From: Limnanthes douglasii subsp. nivea
Taxonomy: Eukaryota; Streptophyta; Magnoliopsida; Brassicales; Limnanthaceae
Assembly (NCBI GenBank): GCA_036936605.1
Contig: JAUPFV010000002.1
Location: 200,283,273 to 200,347,272 of the forward strand
Length of the DNA stretch: 64,000 nt
Direction: 5' to 3'
The notes below the pieces were generated by a model. The model was not told the origin of the DNA. It saw only the letters and a list, made by a program, of their open reading frames with translations, and did not search any database. The translations under genes and the position numbers were made by a program. Each line of letters opens with the position of its first letter. The stretch's first letter is position 1. Below, one piece after another: positions 46,446-57,583 of this stretch.

Positions 46446-46679
46446 ATGTTTGCTTGAAAAAATATAAGTAACCTAGTTTTGAAATTAATCTAGAAAATCA
46501 ACTATATTCCAGTTGCGTAATTAGGAGTAATTTGGTTGCGAAAATAAGATGAGAAAAATAAAAAAATCTTCATAAATATCATTCGTGGATTTAATTTTTC
46601 TCGTCTTTAAAAAATAGAAATATATTTGTTTTTAAATATATTTTTTGAGTGACGGTTTCAAAGATATGGAGTATTGAAG

Positions 46680-47814
46680 GTAAAAAAGAACTACATATCG
46701 ATTGAAATTTTAAGACGAAATATCGTAATTTCTTTATAAAATATTAATAGTTGTTTTATGTTGAAATACTTGAGATTTCACTTCAATTTGTTTCATAAAT
46801 AATTAATTTGAGAGATTTATAAGTTTCAATTTTAAAGAAAAGGAGTCGTGAGTTGTGGAAGTAAATGAAAGTTTTTTATTTTTCTTTTTATAGGCGCGGT
46901 CTTGTTGGAAGATTTTATGTAGCACATGGTTATTAGTAAATCTAAAAATGCAAGTGGTTATTAGTACTTTTAATTTATGTGGTCATTTGTAACTTACTCT
47001 ATTTTTTATTAACATATTTGTTAACAATAGTCATGGTGCAAAAAGATTGTCATGGTATCTCTTTCTTATCATCTATTTACTATTATTTATCTTTAACTTT
47101 GATTTTTGAATCATTAACTAATTTAATACAAAACAAATCAATAAAATTATAATAATATATTATTGTTTTAAAATTTTAAAATTTTAAATTCTTTTTAACA
47201 TCATGAAAAATTCATAAAATAAAAAAATCTCATGATATATGTGATTTATTTTGTTTTGATTTATTTTCGATTTTTTTTTTCATTTTTTTCATTTGTGCGT
47301 AAGTTGTACTTTCATCTTCACGTTTTAGAATATTTTAAATGAAAAACATACTAATAAATAAAAAAAACTAACATCTTAAATATGACCGATATAAAAAAAA
47401 TATCGATAACCAACTTATATTTTTAATATAATTACATGAAAAATACAAAATGATGAAATTTATAAAGTTATGAGTTGATTAGAAAATCATGTTGGACTTC
47501 TGAATTTTTTGTTAGTTTTTAAAAAACAACCGAAAAAATAATGAAAATTTAATTAAATTTTTTGTATAAAAATAATCAAAATTTAATTAAAACTTTTGTA
47601 TATAGTTTTTTACAAAAAAAAATCACTTTTCACGGTGAGAAATGTAACGAAAATGGTAAAGCTTTTAAAACGAAACAAAATATATCCAAGATGGTGTCAC
47701 CCTCTATAAGAGAATAATTTCTTACAAAAAAAAAATTGTCAAAACATATAAGAATATGATAATATTAGTGTTAAAATCGAGGATAAAGAAATTCGTAAAA
47801 ATAATATTATATGT
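46680..47814. other. No gene seen
   Basis: Very AT-rich DNA with long A and T runs, and no recognisable coding or repeat structure. Confidence 0.4.
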
Positions 47815-47823
47815 GAGAGTAGA

Positions 47824-48089
47824 TGGGTAAGAACCCTGATTAATCACCGAAATTGGTCATTTGTGTCAAAAAAGTCATTGATATTTTTTAATCAAAACAA
47901 CCACTTTTGTTTGCTTTCTTTGTATCTGTAGTCACTCGCGGGTGACACAGATGCAAATCGAGACAAATAAAAATGACCACAAATGTAAAACGAGACCAAC
48001 AAAAGTGACCGTTTTGATACAAACAAAAAATATTAGTGGATTTTTTGATACACATGACCAATTATGATGACTAACAATGGTTCTTAACC
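47824..48089. mobile_element. MITE with ~95-bp terminal inverted repeats
   Basis: The left end GGGTAAGAACCCTGATTAAT continues into AAATTGGTCATTTGTGTCAA. The reverse complement of the right end begins GGTTAAGAACCATTGTTAGT and continues into TAATTGGTCATGTGTATCAA, so the arms are long and imperfect. Flanks GAGAGTAGA (47815-47823) and GACAGTACA (48090-48098) form a 9-bp duplication with two mismatches, pointing to the Mutator superfamily. Confidence 0.65.
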
Positions 48090-48261
48090 GACAGTACACT
48101 ATCAAAGATTATTACGACTACTAAAGATTTAATCCCAACTTTATTTTTTATTTTTTCACTAAGTTAAAATTGATTTTTTTTATTTTATGCATAAATATTA
48201 TCCAAACAAGGAGATGAAACATACAATTTAATTAAGTGTGAGATTTTCATTTTTTTTAAAT

Positions 48262-48720
48262 AAATTAATCAGATTCCAATATGAGTTTGGATCTAGAATA
48301 TATTATGACTACATAAACTATATTTGAAGAATTCGAGGTGAATGTATGTGTTTGTTTCAAGGTATTCTTAGTGTTGCAAGCACGAGTTCTTTGATTTCAC
48401 AAAGCCAACATAGAGTTTATATGACCTATTTGAATCTTCATGTTCTTCATACAAGCTCTCTGGTTTTTAACCGATATCTACAGGTTCTTCATACTTGTTT
48501 TGTTCCTTTTAAAGCTATTTTTTTTATAGATTTTACAAATTTTCTCGAATTTTCCTCTAATCTTGATTTAATTTCAAACTTGTCTAAGTTTAATGAAAAG
48601 AGTGATATTTTTGAAATTTTTGATTAAATAAACTAATTAGATTCCAAGACGAGTTCGGATCAGAAAATATTATGACTAGAGAACTGATACTTGAAGTATT
48701 CAAGGTGAATGAATGTATAC
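48262..48720. repeat. Gag-derived fragment flanked by ~85-bp direct repeats
   Basis: Flanks 48262-48345 and 48640-48720 share CAGATTCCAATATGAGTTTG/TAGATTCCAAGACGAGTTCG, then GATC...TATTATGACTA and GAA(T)TTC(G/A)AGGTGAATG. The 290 bp between them aligns with 21125-21355 in the Athila-like gag region. The plus-strand frame at 48346-48627 is therefore an antisense shadow of gag, not a gene. Confidence 0.65.
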
Positions 48721-48724
48721 CAAT

Positions 48725-49346
48725 AAAAGATGTATATTACGTCATGTTACGCAAGATAAAGGACAGCCTGTTACGTGCTCACTAAAACAATGCATGTTAT
48801 TAGGCTCAACATGTCAACTGTCTGAAGTTATATAGTTAGGCGCAACAATTTTGGATAGCACCAATGATCTTGACTTACAGGTATTTTGTAGTGTTTTGTG
48901 GCAAAGAGTTCAGCTCACTATGGAAAAATCTATTAGAGACTTCAATGTGTTAGGAATTGCGAAAACAAATTAGTCTTGTCGTGTTGTCATATCTCGTTAC
49001 CACATCGACGATTGCTGCATAGTCATAATAGTAATATAACTATATATTGTCTTCATAATCTGCATAGATTGTCATGACCAACACGGATTATTGTGACTCG
49101 TTGCTGAAAGTTTTATATTGAAATGGTTATTTAAAATATCTTGTTAATTTTAAGATATGTTTTAAATTTTTATATATAGCTAAAATGTAATTCACCAAAA
49201 AAAATTGTTGAATAAGTTAATTGGTTTTTTTATATATTAAACATGACTTGTAGTTAGTATAAATTTTATATCACAAAAGAAATTTGTTGCGTAGCCTAAT
49301 ACTTATTTAAAAAATTATATTTAACACGTATCTCAAATACATTTAA

Positions 49347-49393
<47 letters not shown>

Positions 49394-51688
49394 CCAAGTT
49401 CATTGCCAAAATTTTGAAAGTTGTTATATGTGATTCTCATTATTTAACATTAGCTACTTAGTAAGGACAGATATATACCATGGATAGAATTAAACAATAC
49501 TATACTAGTAGTATGGAGTATATATATTCCACCAATCGGTAGCTGGTTAAGTATTGATATTTTAGTCTAATTCTTTTTTATTATATACGGTTTGGATAGT
49601 ATCAAATGAATATAGAAATGAAAAATGGTGTATGGTTCATAATACTAAACATATGCATTTTTGTGGTGTGAATAGAAAAAAAAAAGGCATGAATTTGCAA
49701 TAATATTTGCATATGATTTATATTGTAAAATAAAAAATTTAAACGTGTCTAGTAATTGAATTATTAAAGTATTTATTATCGAATATAAATATTTATTACC
49801 AAATATAAGTATTTATTTTTATTTTTTTTATTGTCACAATATTTCTTATTAAAGCCTAAATCATCTGAGAATTAAGAAAACATATACATTATTGTTTAGA
49901 AAAAATAATCGCGAAGTATGGGGGCTCAATTAGAATATTATAATGCTATAAAAAGCTTTATGTATACGGTTCCATGCATTAAATTGAATCAGTTTATTAG
50001 CGCTTTTGAGAGGGTTTTCATGTACTTGAAAACAATCATGAAACTCACCATGACAACACGTTAATTTATGAAAATAATTTGGTTGGCTATGAATATTAGA
50101 CAATTATAATGATGATTAAATGACTATCGCAGCCATATAAGTTCTTCCATGGAAAAAAATAACAATTTATCATTATCTTACCATCTCAATTTTCTATGTT
50201 ATTATAAATTTATTTAATAAACTTTCGAACTTTAACTATTTTGTCATTGTTTTGAAAGTTCAAAAATTTTCTATATTCCAAACTCTTTTCTTAAATCTCA
50301 ATAATAAAAATAGCGAGAATTGGTTTATATATACATATTCGTGTATTCCAATAAATACAAAAAAAAAAACAAAGTTATTATTTATTTACAATATCTAGTA
50401 TATATTTTTTTCTTAGCAGTATTTAAATAATTATACTAATTATTATCTACTACATTTTTTTAATATCCTAAATACCCTTACTAATTATATAATGTTATTT
50501 TTTTTTTCAAATTAGATCTTTTTTATTAACGATTTTTTTTCCTCTTCTTTTCTTATTTTTCGTGATTTTTTCATTCATTTTTTTTCCTCTTTATGATTCT
50601 TCTCCTTTTTATTCTCTTATGTCTTTAAATCTCTCTATTTTCCTTCTTTTTCGCATTTCATTTTTCTTTTTCTTTTCTCTTTCCTCTAAACTCTATAACA
50701 AACTATAAATGAAAAAAAAAAAACACTAAATCAATTGAATTCGACGGAATTGGTCAAATGTAAATTGAATTCAATCGAATTGAAAAATTGTAAATCAAAT
50801 TCAATTAGGAATAGTTTGGAGAAAGAAAACTATCCTATGTTTCCAAGTAAATTTTACTTTGATTTTGTGTTTTTTATATAAGTATGTATCCCGTGTCCAA
50901 TGTTTCGTATGTATTATCTAGTGTTGCTTGATGTGAGACATTGTGAAACATTTTTTAAATGATAAACGTGTGACTAATTGCTAATTGCGAGACCAATATA
51001 AAATATTTTTTAAATAGATGTGTAATTAATTACTAGATATAATATAAAATCTTAAATGGAAATTACGGACATACTTTTATATACCAACCCAATTACTAAT
51101 AAAAATATAATTTTTTAAATCATACATGCGAAATGATTACCGAAACAAATATAAAATAAATTTTAAATACATACATAACCAAGTTGTTATATGCGGAAGT
51201 GGTGTCGGACTCAAATACACGAGTTTATGGTTGTGTGATCTGTGAAGGGCGAGTTTCTAATAAAATTTGTATAAACATTTTATAATAAAAATAAAAATGG
51301 AAAGCTTGTGGTGGGGTGTGTAGTCGGTTTGGTCGGTAAAAATAGCAATAATAACGAAGAATTATTAGTTTTTTTTTTTTTTCATTTTGTAAAAGGACCG
51401 CGCACGAGTAATTATTGTTATCCTTTTCATTGCAATGACAATTTATATTCAAAAGTTTTCGTTCCAAGTCCTTTTTTTCCGTCAAAAAGCTTACAGCAAT
51501 CAATGAGAACTGGGTGGCAGTGGCCCCAATACTGTATTTAATGGGACATTCCATGCCAACTTTAAAATAGTTTTAGGGCTTTAGTTAAAACGTCCATTAT
51601 TCTAGCTAACCGATCTTAATTATAAATACTCTCTTAATTATAAATAGTTATAATTTATAAATAACTTTTTATTAAAATTATATTTACT
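48725..51688. other. No gene seen; AT-rich with a pyrimidine tract
   Basis: Contains an AT microsatellite at about 49350-49390 and a strongly pyrimidine-biased stretch at about 50490-50700 (runs of T, TC and TTC). Short frames at 51225-51554 show no family resemblance. Confidence 0.4.
49350..49390. repeat. (AT)n microsatellite
   Basis: About 20 AT dinucleotides. Confidence 0.95.
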
Positions 51689-51707
51689 AAAATACTAAGT
51701 TATACTA
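51689..51707 (+). repeat. Target-site duplication of the truncated LINE, left copy
   Basis: AAAATACTAAGTTATACTA, identical to 53015-53033. Immediately followed by eight Ts, the complement of the LINE poly(A). Confidence 0.92.
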
Positions 51708-53014
51708 TTTTTTTTCCCAAAAAATTAAATTTTTTATTGATAAAAAGCTTTACAAATGTTAATACAATTTTTTTGGAGATAGCTACAGTCTTCTAGCTTG
51801 TATAGCTTTGCTACTCATTTTGTACAGGTTAAGTAAACTACATTTGTATAGTTTACAGGCTTCTAACTTGTGTAACCTTTTTTCTTCATCCTCTCTTTCA
51901 AGCTTCTCTCCCCGTACATTTCCTTTTTCAGCAAGCCTCTTAGACCTTAGACCTTTCATCCCCTTGCTGCCATGTATTGTAATCTACTTCATCCTTGCTC
52001 CTGTCCTGCAAAAAAAAACCATGAATGGTCAAGTCTTTCAACTTGCCAACCAGTTAGTCAAAGAATCTAAAATAACCTAAATTTAATGATTCCAGCAAAG
52101 TAATTGCATTTAGTTCATTCAAAGAGTGTGATGATTCAACTATAAATCTAGATTGAATTTTTAATGCATACTTTGCCACCCAATCAGGAGCAGAGTTCTG
52201 CTCTCTATATATGTGTTTTAAAGTCATTTGTGGCTTAATAAGTGATCTAAAATATTGAAGAATCTTGTCTAAATACCAAGGATGTTTTCCTGTTGCAAGC
52301 ATATTGAATAAACTGAGACAATCTGTCTCAATATCAACACATGTTAAACCATTATCATTGCAATACATTAGACCATTTACTAGAGCAAAAACTTCAGCAA
52401 TTATAGCAGAACACTTGCCTATTAAGTCACCTTTAGCTATTAAAGTAGTTCCTAAGCTATTCCTAATGATAAAACCATAACTAGACTCACCATTATATAG
52501 AGAAGAACCATCACAATTTAATTTCAGTCTATTATTATCAGGCATAGACCAAACAACATACAGACTTGATTTAGAATTTTTATCATGATTAAAACATCGT
52601 AAATCTTTAGCTATATGCAGATCCTTTGACCAATGCTTCCTAGTTAAATGCCTACCTGAATCTAATGATGACAACATGAATAATATGTGATTAACTATTC
52701 TTTTAGGTGATAGAACTTTATCATTATGTTTACAGCTATTTCTACCATACCATATAGAGTAGACAATCAAAGAAGGTAAAATTGTTCTTATCTGTGTTCT
52801 TTTAGTTGTAGACATTAACCAAAGGTTAATAATGTTATTCACTGTCATATGCCTACCTACATTTATCCTAAACATGGCAGAGAAGTAAGACCATATATAC
52901 CAAGCAGTTTCACATGATACAAAAACATGATTCAACGATTCTAAATTCTGGCAACTATAACACTTAGATGCTAAGCAAAACCAATTTGTTGAAGTTTACT
53001 ATCTACACTTAATA
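51708..53014 (-). mobile_element. 5'-truncated L1-type LINE with perfect 19-bp TSD
   Basis: A 1307-bp insertion bounded by identical 19-bp repeats (51689-51707 and 53015-53033) and starting on the plus strand with a T8 run (poly(A) of the minus strand). Only the last third of ORF2 is present, so reverse transcription stopped early, the usual outcome for LINEs. A perfect TSD and a long uninterrupted frame make it the youngest-looking LINE here. Confidence 0.92.
52054..52980 (-). pseudogene. C-terminal part of LINE ORF2: zinc-binding region and RNase H
   Basis: An open frame of about 300 codons with no proper start, because the element is 5'-truncated. It starts near FCLASKCYSC (Cys cluster of the zf-RVT region), then SCETAWYIWSYFSAMF, IRTILPSLIVYSIWYGRNSC and GRHLTRKHWSKDL. 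RNase H follows with RLKLNCDGSSLYNGESSYGF (first Asp), IIAEVFALVNGLMYC (Glu), VDIETDCLSLFNMLATGKHP (third Asp) and YREQNSAPDWVAKYA (fourth acidic region). All RNase H acidic positions are intact. One base seems missing just upstream of FCLASK. The 3' UTR runs from 52053 to the poly(A). Confidence 0.85.
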
Positions 53015-53033
53015 AAAATACTAAGTTATACTA
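53015..53033 (+). repeat. Target-site duplication of the truncated LINE, right copy
   Basis: AAAATACTAAGTTATACTA, the exact copy of 51689-51707. A shorter AATAAAAATACTAA motif also follows at 53037-53050 and belongs to the pre-insertion site. Confidence 0.92.
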
Positions 53034-53489
53034 CTTAATAAAAATACTAAATAGCTTCAATTTCAAAACTTAAAACACAATTCTACCTATTCATTTTTTT
53101 CTCTTCTTCCTTATCTTTTCTTTTATTCTCTTTCATTATTCAAGAAATTTAATAACCAAAACAACAACAAAATTAAAAACCTTTTCATTTCATTGATTCA
53201 CCAACAACTATATCCTTTCCTTTACTCGAATCAATAAAACGGCAAAATAAAAAAGCGGAGTAGATTTATATGGTTTTTTGTTTTTGTTTTTTTTATAGGT
53301 TTTGAGTTAATTTTGGAAAATTAAAAACATTTAGGATGTCAAATTAGTTAAATTTATTATTTAATTGTATTTTTAATAAGTTATTGTTGTGGTTTGGTTT
53401 GATTTATGTTAGAATAGTGTTTTAGGATTCTAAAATTTGTATTTTGTCGAAAAACACCGACTGTTTTTTGTTGGGTTTTGTAGGTGTTC

Positions 53490-53745
53490 TTCGTCCCAGT
53501 CGGTTTAATGCACCTGCACCGTCATATTTGGTGTTTCGACTCGGCGGAACTAAAATTTATGCAGGTTTAATTTAGTCATCGTCAGTGATGGGCTGTTCTA
53601 CACTGTAGTGCGGACCTATCCCCCCGCCAGGGCCAGGTAGCAGCACTGGTGGGGACTGAATTGTACTAACATAAAATTTAATCCCCGTCGGTTTGAAACA
53701 CCAAATATGGCGTTACGGGTGCTCCAAAACGATAGGGGGGTAGTC
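53490..53745. repeat. GC-rich foldback region
   Basis: Arm 53511-53561 (CACCTGCACCGTCATATTTG...) is an imperfect inverted copy of 53670-53721 (...CACCAAATATGGCGTTACGG GTG), enclosing about 108 bp of GC-rich sequence. It lies just upstream of the PMD coding region and could be a subterminal or 5' leader segment. Confidence 0.65.
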
Positions 53746-53799
53746 TATTGTTACATTCATCTTTTTTCTCTTAAATTTGTAACCAAAAAATTTAATTTA

Positions 53800-55640
53800 T
53801 TGTTGTAGGCAACAAATTTCTACGCCAGAAGAACCTTGTGCACGTCGGTGTGATGAAGAGAAACCTACCTCAAAAAAGGGCCGTACGCAATCCGGTAGTG
53901 ATAGTGGCTCATGTACGGAAGAAGGTAGTTGGGGTGAGCCATTCCAAGCATTTGGATTGCTCAATACAACATAGAAAGTGTTAGAAAACTTACTCTTCGG
54001 GATGAATGACCTATCGAGGAGTCGGATGACGAGGAAGATGAGCTACCAATTCGTACCCAAATACGTCCCACTGGTCCATAGAGCTTGGAGAATTTATTTC
54101 TTTTTCAAAACAGTGTCAAACTATTTTTATAGTACCTACACCATAAGGCTTACCACACATTCATTGCCAAGGTAAGTCAAATCATTTATGTTTTACATTA
54201 TTTCTTCTTTTTGCTTATATCCATATTAATTTTGTAACTTGATATTTTTTTACTTATTTTAGTCTACTTCGGGTATTAACGTCCAAGCTAAGTATGTACT
54301 CCTCGACCAATGGGACCTAACCAACCAGCAAGGTGTGGAGACTATCCTTGAAGTCACTCTATTATGACTGATGATTCGCCACTTATCAAAAATCCACTCT
54401 AACTAACAGTTAGACGAGTTATTTTTCGAATGGTGGCATGAGGAGATGAACACCGTCCTGTTCTATTTTGGCGAGATGAGTATCACGTTGGACGACGAGT
54501 ATGTCATTACCGACCTCATGGTCATGAGGAGAATAATAGGGGCAGATCTGAGCACCCGCTTGGGAAGATTCAATGAGAATTGGAGGACCTGGATGGGACC
54601 GGTTTTGGTTTTAGATGGCTCATGGAGTGGTTTACAGTTGATAACTATTTAACTGGAAATGACACGCGTACCGATGCTATGAATTTACATGTCGAACATG
54701 TCTACATCATGTTCATGCTTGGTTGTACCATATTCACCAACACGAGTAAAAAATCGATATGTAGATTTTCTTCTATCTTTGGAGCACACAAATAGACTTG
54801 GTAAGATAACATGAGGTGGATGTGCGTTGGCTAGGCTTTATAAGGGTTTTGGAAGAGTTTTGAATACGTCGCGGAAGATTCTGATTGATTTCTTCAGGTT
54901 GTTATATTGTTAAATCTACGACCATTTCCCATGTTTCCGGTCTCATTTTAACAGTTTATATAGTCTATATAATATGAACATTATAACTTGGTTTCCTAAA
55001 AAGATAACGGGGACAAATGTTTGGCCAAATTCTTGCTACTCAAGAGGAGAAGGATATAAGTAGTGTTATTTAACTACTGTTAATTTTAGCTTCACCGATT
55101 ACGTTCTTACAATGTTATGTGTTTGTTTGATTTGCAAGTGATTTTACAACCTTATATTGATATGAAAGAGGGGTTTCCACAGCAGGAGATTGGGTTGTTT
55201 CATAATCCTATTTGTATTAGGAATACGAGTAAAGTATATTTGTTGGATCGAGTGATGCGATAATTTGCTTGGATCCAAAAGAAGCCAATAGATCTTATTG
55301 ACCTCGACCTGTCATCAATAAATGAGATAATTTGTAGTATCGTTGTGACACTCGGGATTGAGAAAACTGGCGGTCACATTTATATGGCATCAATAGGTAT
55401 AATAATCTTTGGCGGGAATTTATAGGACGACAATACCTCAGCACACAACTTATGTTGAAAATTACGGATGGTTTCATATCACTCTGCATATCCTTGATGA
55501 TCGTTTTGTTGTTAAGGCGATTTATACAGTAAATCATATTCGAACTCTAGACGACAGCCCAAAAGAGGCCATCAATTCACGAAGAGAGCACTGTAAATCA
55601 CAAGTCTTTGGCTACTTGTCATCCCAACTATCTTAGTTTT
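53800..55640 (+). pseudogene. Plant mobile domain (PMD, MAIN-like) protein gene, decayed
   Basis: A first exon-like stretch (53800-54171) ends in a consensus donor AAG|GTAAGT, followed by a 91-bp intron (54172-54262) with acceptor TTATTTTAG. The next exon reads VLLDQWDLTNQQGVETILEV, EEMNTVLFYFGEMSITLDDE (the PMD signature), VYIMFMLGCTIFTNTSKKSI, GGCALARLYKGFGRVL, EGFPQQEIGLFHNPICIRNT and YLLDRVMRQFAWIQKKPIDL in changed frames. PMD proteins include MAIN and MAIL1, which act in silencing and meristem maintenance, and the domain is frequent in MULE and gypsy elements. Frameshifts and stops (for example at 54365 and 54652) show it is not functional. Confidence 0.75.
54172..54262 (+). other. Intron of the PMD gene
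   Basis: Donor GTAAGTC at 54172, a T-rich tract and acceptor TTTTAG ending at 54262. The coding similarity to PMD resumes directly after. Confidence 0.65.
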
Positions 55641-55929
55641 ATGTTTATTTTCTTAGTGATGTGCTTTATCTTACAAGAACTATTGTCGCACACTTTGTTT
55701 GCATTGTTTTTTTATTTTCGGAAGCTGTATAACATAACATTTTGTTTTGCTGATAGACGTGTATCTTATATAACTTAAGTTTGATTATTTTTGTTTCAAC
55801 TTTTGCATTTTATTGATTTTTTTATGAATTGATGTTGTTGCTTTTTGTAATTTCCAAACTTTATATGAAGGGTTCATTGCAATTGACAAACCTTACGTTT
55901 TTTAAAGTATTGAAATCGTTGATGTGACC

Positions 55930-56200
55930 GGTTATAAAATTCCATACCAGTGGGTGAGTTTCCCACCGGCGGGTCAAAAATTCCCCACTCGCAGGGTGGT
56001 GGCCCAGAAAAAACAGTGCAAATTTTAAGTTTTGGGATCTCTCCCAGGTGGCAAGTGGATAACCAACATCCAAGATTAGTTTGTTTTTCTATCGAAATGT
56101 GGTCCACTGGTTGTACGTAATGTTTAAACCACGGATAAACAGACCATCGATTAGGAAACTCCACATCAGCGAGAGAGTTTCCCACCGGCGGTTAAAAAAA
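55930..56200. repeat. GC-rich direct repeats between PMD and OTU
   Basis: GAGTTTCCCACCGGCGGGTC at about 55950 and GAGTTTCCCACCGGCGGTTA at about 56176 are near-identical direct copies, each followed by AAAAATTC. The motif resembles those at 53.5 and 59.7 kb. Confidence 0.65.
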
Positions 56201-56633
56201 TTCGAACTGCCAGTTAGGTACCCACATACTAAATCCCAATAAGGTTTCTTTATGATGGTTCCCATTACCGAAAGTTATTGTTTCAAAATTAAAGTTATCA
56301 TAATCTTCAAAGCATACAAGTTTTTAGCATGGGAAATTGTACGTAGATTACAATGATATAGTTTTTAAACAAAAGCGACTAAATTGGTTACTTCGAGACT
56401 ACAAATTTTTATTTCTGCGTATCTCTTGCAACAAGAATGAATCAGTAATTCCCAACCTTTCGCACATGTTGAATGTTATTTTAGGCAACAAGGATGTATT
56501 TTTGCACATAGGGCATCAGTCGCAATGGAAAGCTACAAAACGAAAAACAATATAATGATATAATATGTGGGATCTTTAAAGGTTTAAACAAATATTTGAT
56601 GAAATAAAATACTTAAGTTGACAAAATGGTTGG

Positions 56634-56642
56634 TATTGACCC
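56634..56642 (+). repeat. 9-bp target-site duplication, left copy
   Basis: TATTGACCC, identical to 56989-56997, flanking the MITE. A 9-bp length is diagnostic of the Mutator superfamily. Confidence 0.9.
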
Positions 56643-56988
56643 GACTAAAAAGCACTGTTAGTCCCCCATGTTTACCCTTTATATCAAACTAGTCCCTCAC
56701 CTTCACTTTTATCTCCCACCATCCCCTTTGTTTTATAAATTTTCACAATCAGTCCCCCGGCACATTCTGGGGATCAAAAGTGACACAAAACTTGGGATTT
56801 GGGGACCAAAAGTGATACAAAACTTGGGATTTATGTGCCACGTGTCAATTTTTAAATGGTTTATATGTGTGGGAGGACTTATCGTGTAACTTTCTCAAAC
56901 GAAAGGGATGTGTGGGAGACAAAAGTGAAGGTGAGGGACTAGTTTGATACAATGAGTAAACATAGGGGACTAACATTGATTTTTACCC
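56643..56988. mobile_element. 346-bp Mutator-type MITE inside the OTU domain
   Basis: Terminal inverted repeats of about 90 bp: the left arm runs GACTAAAAAGCACTGTTAGT then CCCCCATGTTTACCCTTTAT and ATCAAACTAGTCCCTCACCT. The reverse complement of the right arm runs GGGTAAAAATCAATGTTAGT, CCCCTATGTTTACTCATTGT and ATCAAACTAGTCCCTCACCT. A perfect 9-bp duplication (TATTGACCC) flanks it. There is no coding capacity. An internal direct repeat (ACAAAACTTGGGATTTGGGG / ACAAAACTTGGGATTTATGT) is also visible. Confidence 0.95.
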
Positions 56989-56997
56989 TATTGACCC
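56989..56997 (+). repeat. 9-bp target-site duplication, right copy
   Basis: TATTGACCC, identical to 56634-56642. Confidence 0.9.
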
Positions 56998-57583
56998 AAC
57001 CAAATTCAATTTCCAACCAGTTTGACATCGAAAGGGGTGCACCTCCTAACAGTAGAAAAGTGAAACTAATATCAACTGTATTACAATGTCCTGCGAAGTG
57101 GAGTATGCAGTTAAACGTAGATGTAACTGTGACTCTCATTTCAGGCATTGTCATCCAGTTCTCCGTAGTAGCCACATCGCTAGAAAACTTCACATATTTG
57201 GCAATATTTATTAAATCCTCCATGCTAGTAAATATCTTCACGTACACGGATGCAAAATCCATAAGTTCGTTGTAGATGGAATCCATAATCAACCTTCATC
57301 CATCTTGTTGTCCGTTCAAGAAAAACACAATTGAATGGTACTCGCAGTGACCATCAGCTTTAATATTGTTGATGAATGTTATGAAAGGTCTAAATAATAT
57401 GAGAAATTGTTTTAAGTAACCGTTTGGATCAACTAAACTTGCTTTAGCCGACATCATAACACTTGATCTACAACCAACTCTTCCACTAGAATGAATCATC
57501 ACACTTGCTTATGTATGATAACCATTCCATTATTTTTTAACTCCACTTCCCCTACCAAATGTGCCACCCGGCTGACTCATCCC

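Larger units (their letters stand above)
56560..57510 (-). pseudogene. OTU protease-like domain, split by a MITE
   Basis: The minus strand reads LILFRPFITFINNIKADGHC (the DGxC motif; Cys codon 57344-57346), a YNELMDFASVYVKIF segment, ATTENWMTMPEMRVTVTSTF (the WMxMPDMG motif), LLLGGAPLSM and EFGWVN. A 346-bp MITE then intervenes (56988-56643), after which TNHFVNL continues, with the catalytic His codon at 56626-56628. OTU domains are cysteine deubiquitinases; in plant transposons they occur at the C-terminus of FAR1/MULE proteins. Frame changes occur after the DGHC block. Both catalytic Cys and His codons survive, but the insertion separates them. Confidence 0.7.

Noticed and set aside
48346..48627. 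93-residue plus-strand protein
   Set aside because: The DNA aligns with the antisense of the Athila-like gag region at 21.1-21.4 kb, so the frame is a shadow.
50490..50700. Pyrimidine-rich stretch as a promoter or triplex-forming element
   Set aside because: Composition bias alone in very AT-rich DNA gives no functional evidence, and no gene lies nearby.
52265..52480. Plus-strand frame inside the truncated LINE
   Set aside because: It is antisense to an intact RNase H frame with clear catalytic motifs.
56337..56889. Plus-strand frames at 56337-56555 and 56668-56889
   Set aside because: The second lies in MITE sequence; the first has no homology and is antisense to the OTU-containing gene tail.
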